The notes under the pieces are model-generated. The model did not search any database and was not told the origin of the DNA. It was given only the letters and a program-made list of their open reading frames with translations. From a virus, in IMG/VR virus record IMGVR_UViG_3300014914_000004, positions 1 to 64,000 of that record: 64,000 nt of DNA; one strand, written 5' to 3'. The position numbers and the translations under genes were made by a program. Shown piece by piece: positions 14,947 to 22,379 of this stretch (position 1 is the stretch's first letter; every line of letters starts with the position of its first letter).

Positions 14947-15489
14947 ATGGTACAGGGGAGCTCGTCAGTCCCTCCCGGCGCTAAGAGGTCCAGTACTTCT
15001 TTGTACCGGGACTCGTTAAAGGACAAAGCGAATAAAGAATGGGTGGAGGTAATAGTGGAAGCGTTAAAAGAGGATATTGTCGAGACTAAAAAGATCGCAA
15101 TAAGCGGGAAGCGTAAGGCTGACCAGCCACATAGCTGCCTGCATGAGGATGATATCAAGGGTCTCGCCAAAGCGGTTAATGGCTGGAAGACTCTGAAGTT
15201 TGGCGCTGCAATTGGGTTTGTGGTTATCCTGGCAGGAGCCATAGCGCAATATTACGCTCTGACAGATAAGACGGAAGACACTGCGCAGGACGTTAAGCAG
15301 GTAACGGAGTCTGTAGAGATAATCAAAGGTGAGGTGCAGGCTGTAGCGGGAGCCATGGACGAGCATCTCGAGCAGTATGAAGAACAGAAGCGCACAGCCG
15401 ACATTGAGAAGGCAGTTGAGCTCCAGGCTATATCAGACATTGTACGTGCTGCCATAGAAGAAACCTCCTCCCGAAGACGCCCTAAGTAG
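14947..15489 (+). CDS. Single-pass membrane protein with flanking helices
   Basis: A 180-residue protein behind TAGGAGGAC. A single hydrophobic segment lies at about residues 84-103 (FGAAIGFVVILAGAIAQYYAL) after a basic helical N-terminus containing H-S-C-L-H; the C-terminal 75 residues form an acidic coiled coil ending in R-R-R. The topology resembles phage holin or spanin-like or virion membrane proteins, but nothing is diagnostic. It sits between the YiiX-like gene and the thermonuclease. Confidence 0.7.
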   Translation: MVQGSSSVPPGAKRSSTSLYRDSLKDKANKEWVEVIVEALKEDIVETKKIAISGKRKADQPHSCLHEDDIKGLAKAVNGWKTLKFGAAIGFVVILAGAIAQYYALTDKTEDTAQDVKQVTESVEIIKGEVQAVAGAMDEHLEQYEEQKRTADIEKAVELQAISDIVRAAIEETSSRRRPK

Positions 15490-15491
15490 CG

Positions 15492-15848
15492 ATGTACCAG
15501 TATAGAGCAGAGGTAGTGTACGTTGTTGATGGAGACACTATTGACGTTGCAGTAGACCTGGGGTTCAAACACACCCAGGAAATGCGGTTACGCCTCGCAG
15601 GAATAGATACCTGGGAGCTACGAGGAGAAGAGCGTGCGAAGGGGCTAGTGGCGAAGGAGTACGTACTGGAGACCTTCGCGAATATGGACCCTGAAGATTA
15701 CGTGGTAATCCGCACGAAAAAAGATAAGCAGGGGAAGTATGGAAGATATATCGCTACTGTCCTTATTATGGGTAGGGATGATACTGAACTACTTAACCTC
15801 AACGATGCTCTAGTAGAGGAGGGCCATGCCAGGAGAGTGCCCTGGTGA
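15492..15848 (+). CDS. Thermonuclease (staphylococcal nuclease-like)
   Basis: A 118-residue SNase-fold protein. Active-site pattern: V-V-D-G-D-T-I-D-V (Asp13/Asp15), R-L-R-L-A-G-I-D-T-W-E (Arg34, Asp39, Glu42) and K-Y-G-R-Y-I-A-T-V (Arg85), matching the Asp21/Arg35/Asp40/Glu43/Arg87 set of SNase. Family enzymes hydrolyse DNA and RNA with Ca2+. No signal peptide is visible, so it probably acts in the cytoplasm, for instance in host DNA breakdown. It is shorter than secreted SNases. The stop overlaps a 36-codon membrane ORF. Confidence 0.88.
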   Translation: MYQYRAEVVYVVDGDTIDVAVDLGFKHTQEMRLRLAGIDTWELRGEERAKGLVAKEYVLETFANMDPEDYVVIRTKKDKQGKYGRYIATVLIMGRDDTELLNLNDALVEEGHARRVPW

Positions 15849-15955
15849 CCCTTTGGGATAAAGTACTTCGAGTGGTAACTGTCTTCACATTCACAGTGGT
15901 GATCGTTTTTTTGTTTTTCTGGGTCTCATTTCTGCTAGACTGTTTCTACGTATAA
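15845..15955 (+). CDS. 36-aa single-span membrane micropeptide
   Basis: GTG at 15845 overlaps the thermonuclease TGA (GTGA) and the frame closes at TAA 15953-15955. After eight residues (MTLWDKVLR) the product is one continuous hydrophobic helix (VVTVFTFTVVIVFLFFWVSF), then L-L-D-C-F-Y-V. The coupling, the all-hydrophobic composition and the lack of other use for these bases support a real small membrane protein. Its role (holin-like or regulator) is open. Confidence 0.5.
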   Translation: MTLWDKVLRVVTVFTFTVVIVFLFFWVSFLLDCFYV

Positions 15956-15973
15956 TTGGGAGGAGGAGCGGCC

Positions 15974-16951
15974 ATGCCTTTCGAGTCCAAAGCACAGCAA
16001 CGCTGGATGTTCGCTAAGCATCCTGCGATGGCAAAAGAGTGGGCGGCCCATACTCCTGGTATAAAGAAGCTACCGGAGAAGAAGATGAAGAAAAAGAACT
16101 CAGGGACCCGGAAAGTAGGAATGCTTGCAGCGCAGGAGCCTAACCTAGGTACTCCAGATCCTACAGGCGGGACTCAGATGTCCACCACTGCAGCACAGAT
16201 GAGTAATGCACAGAACCTTACTCCCAAGCTGACAGTACCTAAGCCTCCGGAGCAGGCCAGCGGCGGCACACTAGGAAAGCAGAGTATGGCGGCATCTCCT
16301 GCACGCAACACTTCTACGATCCCATTTAGAGAAGACGGCAGCGCCCCTGCTATACCTGATGGTACAAATAACGAGATGAATGTGTTGGAAGGGGAGACGT
16401 CTGCGTTTGATTCTGACGACAGACTGGAGAACGATTATAGTCTGGAGACTATGGGGTATTCTACTCCAGCACTTCCAAATGCGGAGGGAGAACACGCGAT
16501 GCGTACCACTACAAAAGTAAGTAATGAGCTGGAAGGCTTGCTCAATCATCTGGGAGCCACAGAAGAGAAGACTGCAGGGATCAGCCCTAAGATGGTTAAG
16601 TCTCTGATCTCTTCAGGATCATCTCTAAGTACTTTCCACGATCACGAAAAGGAAAGAAAGTCTCGCCGTAAGAAGGGAATGCTCACAAAAGTTTCCGAAG
16701 GGTCTGGCCCGATGGATGAGATGAAAGCGCAGCATATGACAGAAGCGCACGAGCAGAAGATGCGCCATAACGAAGAGATACATCAGCTTAAAATACAGAA
16801 TATGGGGCAGTCACAACAGGCCGGAGCCGAAGAAGGCGTGGAGGAACTTCCTCCTCCCCCAGCACCCCTCGAGCCTGAGCATGAGCAATCAGTGCTGCAA
16901 ACTGCCCTTCAGAACCTGAAGGACAAGCAAGTACAGATGGGTCCTTTGTAA
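15974..16951 (+). CDS. Phage protein with SKAQQRWMFA-type N-terminal motif
   Basis: A 325-residue protein; ATG 15974 is chosen (GGGAGGAGG 5-13 nt upstream) over TTG 15956. The opening (PFESKAQQRWMFAKHPAMAK, then a W-A-A-H-T-P-G-I-K-K-L-P-E-K) is a motif I know from many phage proteins of unknown function, often near virion genes. The rest is low-complexity (Thr, Ser, Pro, Gln) with a Met/Gln/His-rich helical segment (HMTEAHEQKMRHNEEIHQLK). Possibly a minor virion or scaffold-like protein. Confidence 0.72.
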   Translation: MPFESKAQQRWMFAKHPAMAKEWAAHTPGIKKLPEKKMKKKNSGTRKVGMLAAQEPNLGTPDPTGGTQMSTTAAQMSNAQNLTPKLTVPKPPEQASGGTLGKQSMAASPARNTSTIPFREDGSAPAIPDGTNNEMNVLEGETSAFDSDDRLENDYSLETMGYSTPALPNAEGEHAMRTTTKVSNELEGLLNHLGATEEKTAGISPKMVKSLISSGSSLSTFHDHEKERKSRRKKGMLTKVSEGSGPMDEMKAQHMTEAHEQKMRHNEEIHQLKIQNMGQSQQAGAEEGVEELPPPPAPLEPEHEQSVLQTALQNLKDKQVQMGPL

Positions 16952-17009
16952 CGTTTTTTTCCTAGACATTTTCTCTTTACCCCGTAAACTTACGTACAAG
17001 TCACACCCT

Positions 17010-17075
17010 CGACCGTCGCTAATTGGCACTAAGTTGTTCAGATGCAGAAAAGAAAAAACTTAGCTGGCGCGGTCG
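17010..17075 (+). ncRNA. Extended RNA stem-loop of unknown function
   Basis: An imperfect hairpin in the 148-nt gap between genes: CGACCG-T-CGC pairs with GCG-CGGTCG (bulged T), then an asymmetric internal loop, then CTAAGTT/AACTTAG, with a 21-nt purine-rich loop. A T-rich stretch (TTTGTCTTTTGTT) follows, so it could be a terminator of the 15974 gene, a processing site or a small RNA. The T at 17016 breaks a single long stem. The rest of the gap shows only a T-rich start. Confidence 0.5.
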
Positions 17076-17099
17076 TTTGTCTTTTGTTATGGTACGACA

Positions 17100-17384
17100 A
17101 TGGATATCAAACTTGAGTTTGAACACATCCCTGCGTATGTCTTGGATTACGTGAAGAATCAGGCCGAGGCGTACATAGACGCAGAACCTGAGGCCTCAGA
17201 TAAGCTGGGGCTCCCTCTTCTCATAGACGATATACTGTTTGCCATTGAAGAGCACGCAGGCTACCCGGAAGAGCAGATTGCCCACTTGTTTGTGCTCTGG
17301 ACTAACCTAACCTCTGCTATCGCTCGACTGGATATTCTGGTTGCCGCACGTAAACAACGCGGAAACGCGGGTATAAGTGGATAA
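17100..17384 (+). CDS. Helical hypothetical protein
   Basis: A 94-residue acidic, helical protein starting at ATG 17100. No strong Shine-Dalgarno is visible upstream, unlike its neighbours. The pattern of four amphipathic helices (residues 10-30, 36-52, 56-70, 72-88) suggests a small helical bundle. No family recognised. The end runs into the ribosome binding site of the next gene. Confidence 0.65.
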   Translation: MDIKLEFEHIPAYVLDYVKNQAEAYIDAEPEASDKLGLPLLIDDILFAIEEHAGYPEEQIAHLFVLWTNLTSAIARLDILVAARKQRGNAGISG

Positions 17385-17400
17385 CGTAAGGAGGAATATT

Positions 17401-17721
17401 GTGTCGCAGAAAAAAATTAAGAAGGACATAAAAGAGCTGGTGGAGAAGCTAGAAGTAAGCGCTCCTCAGCTGCTGGAGATGATTCAACAACAGACTGTTA
17501 CCAACATGCATTTGAAAATCCTGAATGACGCGTTGATACGTGAAGTCATGAAGGGGTTTGATAGCATAACGGAACGGTTGTGTGCTCTCGAAGACAAGGC
17601 CTTTGGAGAGAACAAAGGGGCCTTCAAGCTCGAGGATACATATCAGAAAGAGATGCAGGTCAGTCCGGAAGAGGCTGCAGACCTGCGAGCAAAACTCAAG
17701 AAGTACAAGGAGACATCTTAA
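17401..17721 (+). CDS. Coiled-coil hypothetical protein
   Basis: A 106-residue ORF; GTG 17401 is chosen because AAGGAGG at 17388-17394 lies 6 nt upstream. The N-terminal basic helix (SQKKIKKDIKELVEKLEVS), a second helix with Q-Q-Q and a C-terminal charged helix suggest a coiled coil. No family recognised. The stop overlaps the next ATG. Confidence 0.65.
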   Translation: MSQKKIKKDIKELVEKLEVSAPQLLEMIQQQTVTNMHLKILNDALIREVMKGFDSITERLCALEDKAFGENKGAFKLEDTYQKEMQVSPEEAADLRAKLKKYKETS

Positions 17722-17957
17722 TGTACCGATGTAACTACTGTAAGAAAAGTGCACCACTTAGGCAGTCGAGACTGCTCGTGACGGAGTACCGTCAGGTCGG
17801 AAACGCAGATAACCCACGCAAGGAGATCGCAAAAGAGACTCCTGCGTGCGAGGAATGTCATGCTCGAGAGTCTGCGCTTCCATCTCCCAGCCAGTTGACC
17901 TATAATCTGGAGAGTGTCTTAGGACACGTAGCTGTTACGCTACAGGCCGCAGATTAG
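17721..17957 (+). CDS. Small zinc-finger hypothetical protein
   Basis: A 78-residue ORF beginning in TAATG. C-N-Y-C near residue 4 and C-E-E-C near residue 45 make a two-knuckle zinc site of the ribbon type, with a basic strand region between them. The same organisation is found in many phage proteins of unknown role. No partner is evident. Confidence 0.65.
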   Translation: MYRCNYCKKSAPLRQSRLLVTEYRQVGNADNPRKEIAKETPACEECHARESALPSPSQLTYNLESVLGHVAVTLQAAD

Positions 17958-17968
17958 AAGGAGAAGCT

Positions 17969-18298
17969 ATGGATCTCAACCGTATATTAGAGGCAGGTAT
18001 TGCTGATTTAGAGAAGCGCGCAGAGGCATTGGCTCCTGAGTCTCCCGATGAGCATCCCTTGGTAACACAGTACCGAGATGTGGTTCGAGGCGGAGAGATC
18101 GGAGGAACGGGACTGGGTGCATTAGGCGGTATAGGTCTTGGTCTGTTGGGACGTAAGGCGTTTGGGCAAGGCGTGATGCTACCATTCCTGGGAGGGTCTC
18201 TAGGAGGCTTGGCAGGTAAGCAGCTGGGACGCTCAGGCGGTGAGCAGGTAGGTGCGAAGATCCTCAGCGAGCAGACGGGGGTTCCTTGGGAAGTGTAG
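17969..18298 (+). CDS. Glycine-zipper membrane-associated hypothetical protein
   Basis: A 109-residue ORF behind GAAGGAGAAG. The middle (about residues 45-95) is a Gly-rich hydrophobic stretch with repeated G-x-x-x-G spacing (GGTGLGALGGIGLGLLG), typical of glycine-zipper membrane helices, preceded by an acidic N-terminal helix. Its last 35 nt overlap the convergent metallopeptidase gene on the other strand. Confidence 0.68.
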   Translation: MDLNRILEAGIADLEKRAEALAPESPDEHPLVTQYRDVVRGGEIGGTGLGALGGIGLGLLGRKAFGQGVMLPFLGGSLGGLAGKQLGRSGGEQVGAKILSEQTGVPWEV

Positions 18299-18833
18299 AG
18301 AGCTTACGGTAGAACCATTTCTTGATCTGTTTCTTTAGTACCCATGTCCACAAGTAGCGTGGCCCACTCAGACTGTCGACGTAGTAGTCTATGTTTAGAG
18401 GTAGTCCTATGTACCTCCGTGCCTTACAGGTCTCAAGGTAGGCACTACGTTCAAGACGGTATCTGAACCATGCGAAGCAGATAGGGATAGGGACCAGACA
18501 GTAAAGGAGCAAGAAGACCGCTACCCCCAAGGGAACACACCCCAATCCCAGTTTTCGGTACTGGACTACATGTACGAGCTCGTGCCGCAGTATAGTGTAG
18601 CTCAGCGCAGCGTCGGTTTTGAAGTCCCAGTCTAGCGGGAAGTAGATGCTGGTACCGAAAGTAATTGTGTAGTTCTTCAGGAAGTCACCTGCTTTCCCAA
18701 AGGTGACAATTTTAAACAGGACGGCCAGGAATTTCCAGAATCTATAATACCTCTTTTTAGTGTAGATATTGATGTTGTATTTTTGGCGCGCATCTTTTAT
18801 CAGTGAGTCTAGTAGTTCTGAAGCGTTCTTCAT
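18264..18833 (-). CDS. HExxH zinc metallopeptidase-like protein
   Basis: A 189-residue protein from ATG 18833, preceded by GGAGGACAGCAT; an upstream ATG (18854) lacks a site. Motif H-E-L-V-H-V-V-Q at residues 84-91 and a downstream R-L-E-R-S-A-Y-L-E (Glu128/Glu134) match the HExxH plus distal Glu zinc site of DUF4157-like peptidases. Two hydrophobic stretches (residues 34-44 and 100-122) could anchor it in the membrane, the second between the two zinc motifs. It is an isolated minus-strand gene inside plus-strand genes, behind its own operator-like site. Confidence 0.72.
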   Translation of the reverse strand: MKNASELLDSLIKDARQKYNINIYTKKRYYRFWKFLAVLFKIVTFGKAGDFLKNYTITFGTSIYFPLDWDFKTDAALSYTILRHELVHVVQYRKLGLGCVPLGVAVFLLLYCLVPIPICFAWFRYRLERSAYLETCKARRYIGLPLNIDYYVDSLSGPRYLWTWVLKKQIKKWFYRKLSTLPKEPPSAR

Positions 18834-18848
18834 ATGCTGTCCTCCGGT

Positions 18849-18866
18849 AACCAATTATAGTTGGTT
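18849..18866. promoter_or_regulatory. 18-bp operator-like palindrome between divergent genes
   Basis: AACCAATTATAGTTGGTT has AACCAA/TTGGTT arms and a symmetric TATA core (8 of 9 pairs). It lies in the 62-nt gap between the divergent metallopeptidase (ATG 18833, -) and DHH phosphoesterase (ATG 18896, +), overlapping TATAGT/ATTATA sequences that could be -10 elements. It may bind a dimeric regulator controlling both genes. Inference from symmetry and position. Confidence 0.5.
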
Positions 18867-18895
18867 TAAGGGCAGGAATATAGAGAGGAAAAAAC

Positions 18896-19876
18896 ATGTA
18901 TCGAATTTTAATGCACAAGGACAGTGATGGGTACTGTTCTGCAGGTATCGTGTACAGGTACCTGAAGGAAAAAGAAGTGCCGGACACTCAAATTTACTTC
19001 CACGGCATCAACTATGGAATGCCTGTCCCGGAAGAAATCAACTACGAGAAAGACACAGTGTATATGGTGGACTTCTCGCTCCAACCTGCTGATGTGATGT
19101 TGGAGTTTGCGGAGAAACTCGGAGACAGGTTCATACACATTGACCACCATCAATCCTCTGTGGACATGGAGGAGGAAGTCCCTGCATTGCAGCGTGTACC
19201 TGGAATACGCCAAGTACATTATCACGGAGACAAGGAGTCTTCGTTGATCTCCGGGGCAGAGCTGACATGGTTCTACCTCTACCAAAAGCATTCGCACCCT
19301 CCTGCAGTACAGCTTGTTGGTGAGTGGGATACCTGGAGATACACAGGCAAATCTGAAGAGCGCCAAGAGGATGTAACTGCGTTTCAGTACTACCTCCAAA
19401 GCGTGAATTCAAATCCTGCACACAGAGATGGGCGGCGCTTCTGGTACAATATTCTGGGAGGAGCAGGAGATGCTGATCTGAGTATTCCCAGAGAGGGGCT
19501 CACGTCAGGTAGAGCCCTCATGGCCTATCAGCACAAGCAGTGGAAGAGTGTGTTGGGAAACAAAGGCTTTACTGCTGATTTTCAGGGACTCACGGCTGTC
19601 ATGGTGAACCAGCAGGGTAACTCTACGATGTTCAAGGGGTTCTTCGACCCTGAGGAGCACGACATCATGGTAACGTACCAGGAGGTGCATGGAGAGTACC
19701 TCACGGTTAGCATGTACACACCGAAGACGGACATCTTGAATTTGGGGGTTCTCGCCAAGAAGATAGGCGAGGCAGGTGACCGTCCCTCAGGTGGAGGGCA
19801 TGCCGGCGCAGCTGGATTCCAATGCGGCTGGGAGTACTTCAAGACGCTGTACGACGTAATAGGTAATTTCGGGTAG
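18896..19876 (+). CDS. DHH-family phosphoesterase (nanoRNase/RecJ-like)
   Basis: A 326-residue protein with all DHH motifs: H-K-D-S-D-G at residues 7-12, V-D-F-S at 58-61, H-I-D-H-H-Q at 81-86, and a C-terminal DHHA1 signature G-G-G-H-A-G-A-A-G near residue 299. Two Mn2+ ions would be held by the Asp/His set. Families with this layout degrade short oligonucleotides or cyclic dinucleotides, or are exonucleases. The exact substrate is not shown. It sits downstream of a palindromic operator and before a convergent terminator. Confidence 0.85.
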   Translation: MYRILMHKDSDGYCSAGIVYRYLKEKEVPDTQIYFHGINYGMPVPEEINYEKDTVYMVDFSLQPADVMLEFAEKLGDRFIHIDHHQSSVDMEEEVPALQRVPGIRQVHYHGDKESSLISGAELTWFYLYQKHSHPPAVQLVGEWDTWRYTGKSEERQEDVTAFQYYLQSVNSNPAHRDGRRFWYNILGGAGDADLSIPREGLTSGRALMAYQHKQWKSVLGNKGFTADFQGLTAVMVNQQGNSTMFKGFFDPEEHDIMVTYQEVHGEYLTVSMYTPKTDILNLGVLAKKIGEAGDRPSGGGHAGAAGFQCGWEYFKTLYDVIGNFG

Positions 19877-19890
19877 AAAAAATAAGTAAG

Positions 19891-19967
19891 TAATACCCTC
19901 CCCCTAAGACTGAGGCGCTATCCATAAAAATGGCTGCCGGTGAAGTTTAGAAAAGGGGGAGGGGGTT
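19891..19967. terminator. Probable bidirectional terminator between convergent genes
   Basis: TAATACCCTCCCCCT pairs over about ten bases with AGGGGGAGGGGGTTA 50 nt later, enclosing the gap between the DHH gene (+) and the 19966 gene (-), whose stop it overlaps. U-rich tails are weak, so termination in either direction is plausible but not proved. The enclosed sequence has no ORF. Confidence 0.5.
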
Positions 19968-20298
19968 ACTCGTCTTCTTTGTCCTGTGGGAGCAGGTCTT
20001 TTATTTTGGTTGGAGCAGTAGCTACGTTACCTACTAGCGCAAAGCCTCTTACTGCAATATCTGCTGCAGCCTGTTTCCCCATGAACCACATCGTAGATAC
20101 TCCCATCATAAAGACGATGCCCACCATGAACGCAGAGAGTTGCCAGCCCATTTCAGGCTGCTTGATGAGGGCAGTGACGGCCATCCCTGTCATTAGCAGT
20201 TGCTGTATGAGCCATGCCATAAATTTCTTACTTACGAGAGGGTGCTTCTCCACCTGGCTGAGAAGTGTCTTCTTGTGTTCAAACTCTTTGTCAGTCAT
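19966..20298 (-). CDS. Two-span membrane protein, holin-like topology
   Basis: A 110-residue protein with a charged N-terminal helix (residues 1-22), hydrophobic segments at about 27-45 and 51-73 and a charged, acidic C-terminus (DLLPQDKEDE). Two transmembrane helices with polar termini match class II-type holin topology, but no family motif is diagnostic. It is the last gene of the minus operon 22275-19966, overlapping the preceding gene by 8 nt. Confidence 0.6.
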   Translation of the reverse strand: MTDKEFEHKKTLLSQVEKHPLVSKKFMAWLIQQLLMTGMAVTALIKQPEMGWQLSAFMVGIVFMMGVSTMWFMGKQAAADIAVRGFALVGNVATAPTKIKDLLPQDKEDE

Positions 20299-20977
20299 CA
20301 GAAACTTCTTTCCGGCGCATTAATTTCTCAGCGATCTCCTGCCGAGTTTTGCGCACGATAGTACGCCCCTTGCACTCGTTACATTTCAAGTCCACCTGCT
20401 CGACCTTACCTTCTTCTTCATCTATTTGATAAGAGCGTCCTTCGGTATTCAACCCGAACTTCTCTACAGCGATGCCCCACCGTTTGGCAGTAAGCTCGTG
20501 GAGCTGCCTGATCTTGTCTCCGAGTTGAGTGTTAAGCTCTTCAATCTCAGTTTGTACCTTGTGCAGGTTGTTGTGTGCTTTGCTCAGGTCCTCATCTTCC
20601 GCAAAGATTGCTGCGGTGCGAGTACTCAAGTGCTGAATGCACGTCTTTTCTGCTCGGAAGCTTCGGGCTATCGCCAATGCCAAAGCCTCAATGAGATCGT
20701 CTTCCCCCTCTTCTACGAGAGGCATCTCCATGACCTTAGTCATCAGCTCTTCTAAGCGTTTAGCATCGTTGGCCAGCTCACACCCTACCAGACCACGGAG
20801 GATCTTGTTCCCCTGAGGGCCAGGGGGGAGAGGGTTGAATCTGGAGCGATCCTGAGGCTTCTCCGCACCTGGAGGCCCTTGCTGTTGCGCCGCATGTTGC
20901 ATTTGCTGCATTGCATGCGGAGGGATTGCTCCGGGGGGTGGCATCATTGGTAGTCCTTCACGGTTAGATTTTCTCAT
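20291..20977 (-). CDS. Coiled-coil protein with C-terminal Cys pair
   Basis: A 228-residue protein from ATG 20977 (GAGGACGCAG upstream). N-terminal 55 residues are Pro/Gln/Met-rich low complexity, the middle (90-160) is a long charged coiled coil with a C-I-Q-H helix, and near residue 200 there is C-N-E-C followed by a basic tail. Possibly a virion or scaffold component, or a nucleic-acid-associated protein. No family recognised. Confidence 0.68.
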   Translation of the reverse strand: MRKSNREGLPMMPPPGAIPPHAMQQMQHAAQQQGPPGAEKPQDRSRFNPLPPGPQGNKILRGLVGCELANDAKRLEELMTKVMEMPLVEEGEDDLIEALALAIARSFRAEKTCIQHLSTRTAAIFAEDEDLSKAHNNLHKVQTEIEELNTQLGDKIRQLHELTAKRWGIAVEKFGLNTEGRSYQIDEEEGKVEQVDLKCNECKGRTIVRKTRQEIAEKLMRRKEVSDD

Positions 20978-21383
20978 CTGCGTCCTCCACTGCGGTCAGT
21001 AAGACCTTTTCATAGATAGTATGGTCCTCACTACTAAATAAGGGAGTAGTGTGTTCTATTATAAAAGAAGTGTCTGTAACTATTATGTCTTTCGCGTAAG
21101 AGTAAGGGGACCATCCGTAGTACTCGTTGAATACAAGAGCAGTGATGTGCTTCTGGATTCCTCGAACTCTAATACGCATCTTAGGAAACAAGGGGATAAC
21201 CGTAGTAGTTCTACCGAGTGACCATTTACGGCTGACATTCTCTACTTTAGATGTACCTTCAGTCAGACCTACGATAGTGCCTTGAGGTCCTATAACCTGG
21301 ATGATTATGGACTCACCTAAGGGCGTGTCGTCAGGTGCCTCGAAGATCTCTCCTGGGAGTGGGTCTATGGGGGGGGTTAACAT
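20964..21383 (-). CDS. Beta-rich hypothetical protein
   Basis: A 139-residue ORF overlapping its neighbours by 14 and 7 nt. The sequence alternates hydrophobic strands (ESIIIQVIGP, TTTVIPLFPK, DIIVTDTSFII) with turns, so a beta-barrel or OB-like fold is likely. No Cys, no membrane span. Located between the dNMP kinase and the coiled-coil gene. Function unknown. Confidence 0.65.
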   Translation of the reverse strand: MLTPPIDPLPGEIFEAPDDTPLGESIIIQVIGPQGTIVGLTEGTSKVENVSRKWSLGRTTTVIPLFPKMRIRVRGIQKHITALVFNEYYGWSPYSYAKDIIVTDTSFIIEHTTPLFSSEDHTIYEKVLLTAVEDADEKI

Positions 21384-21976
21384 CGGTCATCCTCCAGCTG
21401 TACGAGAATGTCGTCGACCTTTGCATACAAGTCGTCTAGTGACCCGTCATTCTTAATTGTAGTGTGTAGAAGCGTAAGTGGGATCTCGTTGACAGCCAGC
21501 TCACTAGGGTGGTTGGCTGCGTCTTTGTCGAAGGTATGCGCGTAGTTGTCTGGGCGCTCTACTTTAATCGTACATCCGAGCAGGTCATCCCGGATTGCGA
21601 TAGCCTCATTTTGAAAGCGCACGTCAGTCACTACTATAGAAGCGTCTTTACAGGTACAGGGCAGTAGTCCGAGAGGGTCGATGCCTGTCTCACGAAAAAT
21701 AAGGATTCGCTGCAGGAGGTGGTGAACCCACACATCAGGGTCATGCTTTCGGGCCACGTTAGTTCCAAGCTCTTGTAGTAGTTTGCGCGCAACGGGAGAA
21801 CGTTCTTCGCTAGGACCCCACAACTCATCTTTGGTCATTGTACCTGGGAACATCTGGAGGATGAAGTATTTCAGTTGATCCGCGAAGGCCATTGTGATGC
21901 CTTCCCACCTATCGCAAATAATGTCTCCTACGGTATTCTTCCCTGAGTTGATCTGGCCTGCGATACCTATGATCAT
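21377..21976 (-). CDS. Deoxynucleoside monophosphate kinase-like P-loop protein
   Basis: A 199-residue protein. Walker A G-Q-I-N-S-G-K-N-T at residues 7-15, a central D-V-W-V-H-H and V-V-T-D-V-R-F-Q-N-E-A, then conserved N-H-P-S-E and V-N-E. This is the pattern of the phage dNMP kinase family (T4 gene 1-like), which phosphorylates dNMPs to dNDPs for DNA synthesis. It fits with the class II RNR later in the window. The gene start overlaps the previous stop (ATGA). Confidence 0.82.
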   Translation of the reverse strand: MIIGIAGQINSGKNTVGDIICDRWEGITMAFADQLKYFILQMFPGTMTKDELWGPSEERSPVARKLLQELGTNVARKHDPDVWVHHLLQRILIFRETGIDPLGLLPCTCKDASIVVTDVRFQNEAIAIRDDLLGCTIKVERPDNYAHTFDKDAANHPSELAVNEIPLTLLHTTIKNDGSLDDLYAKVDDILVQLEDDRC

Positions 21977-22275
21977 TGCTTCTCTTCTTTCTCTTCAGGG
22001 AGATCGATAGGGTCTGAAATGTCTACTTGCTCCTGTGACGTATGCAGGATGATGTCATCAATATTGATCAGGAGGCTCCGCTTACCTGCGTGGTTTACGG
22101 CGTATACGGGTATCTTGCCGGCATCAACTTCAAGGTCAATGCTGATACGGCTATCTGTAGTGGGAGGCAGACTCTCTTCCCAGGCTCCATCTGCCATCAG
22201 GATGCCTCCTGAGTTAGTCTCGATGTACCCAACAAGGGTAGGCTTCTCAGTGAATATGTCAGTGCTATTCTGCAT
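21973..22275 (-). CDS. Acidic beta-rich hypothetical protein
   Basis: A 100-residue product from ATG 22275 (AGGAGCATTAAG upstream); the longer alternative start (22323) has no Shine-Dalgarno. The central part is strand-rich (SRISIDLEVDAGKIPVYAV, RSLLINIDDIILH), and the tail is highly acidic (EEKEEKQ). First gene of the minus operon leading to the kinase. Function unknown. Confidence 0.65.
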   Translation of the reverse strand: MQNSTDIFTEKPTLVGYIETNSGGILMADGAWEESLPPTTDSRISIDLEVDAGKIPVYAVNHAGKRSLLINIDDIILHTSQEQVDISDPIDLPEEKEEKQ

Positions 22276-22337
22276 CTTAATGCTCCTGTGCGTGGTTGAA
22301 TATGACGGTAACAGAGATTGCATTAATTAGAAAGAGC

Positions 22338-22369
22338 AAAAAAAAGAGCCCCTACAAATGTAGAGGCTC
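22338..22369 (-). terminator. Rho-independent terminator downstream of the endolysin gene
   Basis: On the minus strand, GAGCC-T-CTACA pairs with TGTAG-G-GGCTC (11 bp with one G-U) around a two-base loop, followed by eight T. It ends transcription of the minus unit containing the transglycosylase gene, about 130 nt after its stop. Confidence 0.93.
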
Positions 22370-22379
22370 CTCCCATCAC

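Noticed and set aside
16952-17099. tRNA or tmRNA gene in the 148-nt gap
   Set aside because: There is no T-arm GTTCRA pattern or CCA-like end and no four-arm clover; only the stem-loop reported was found.
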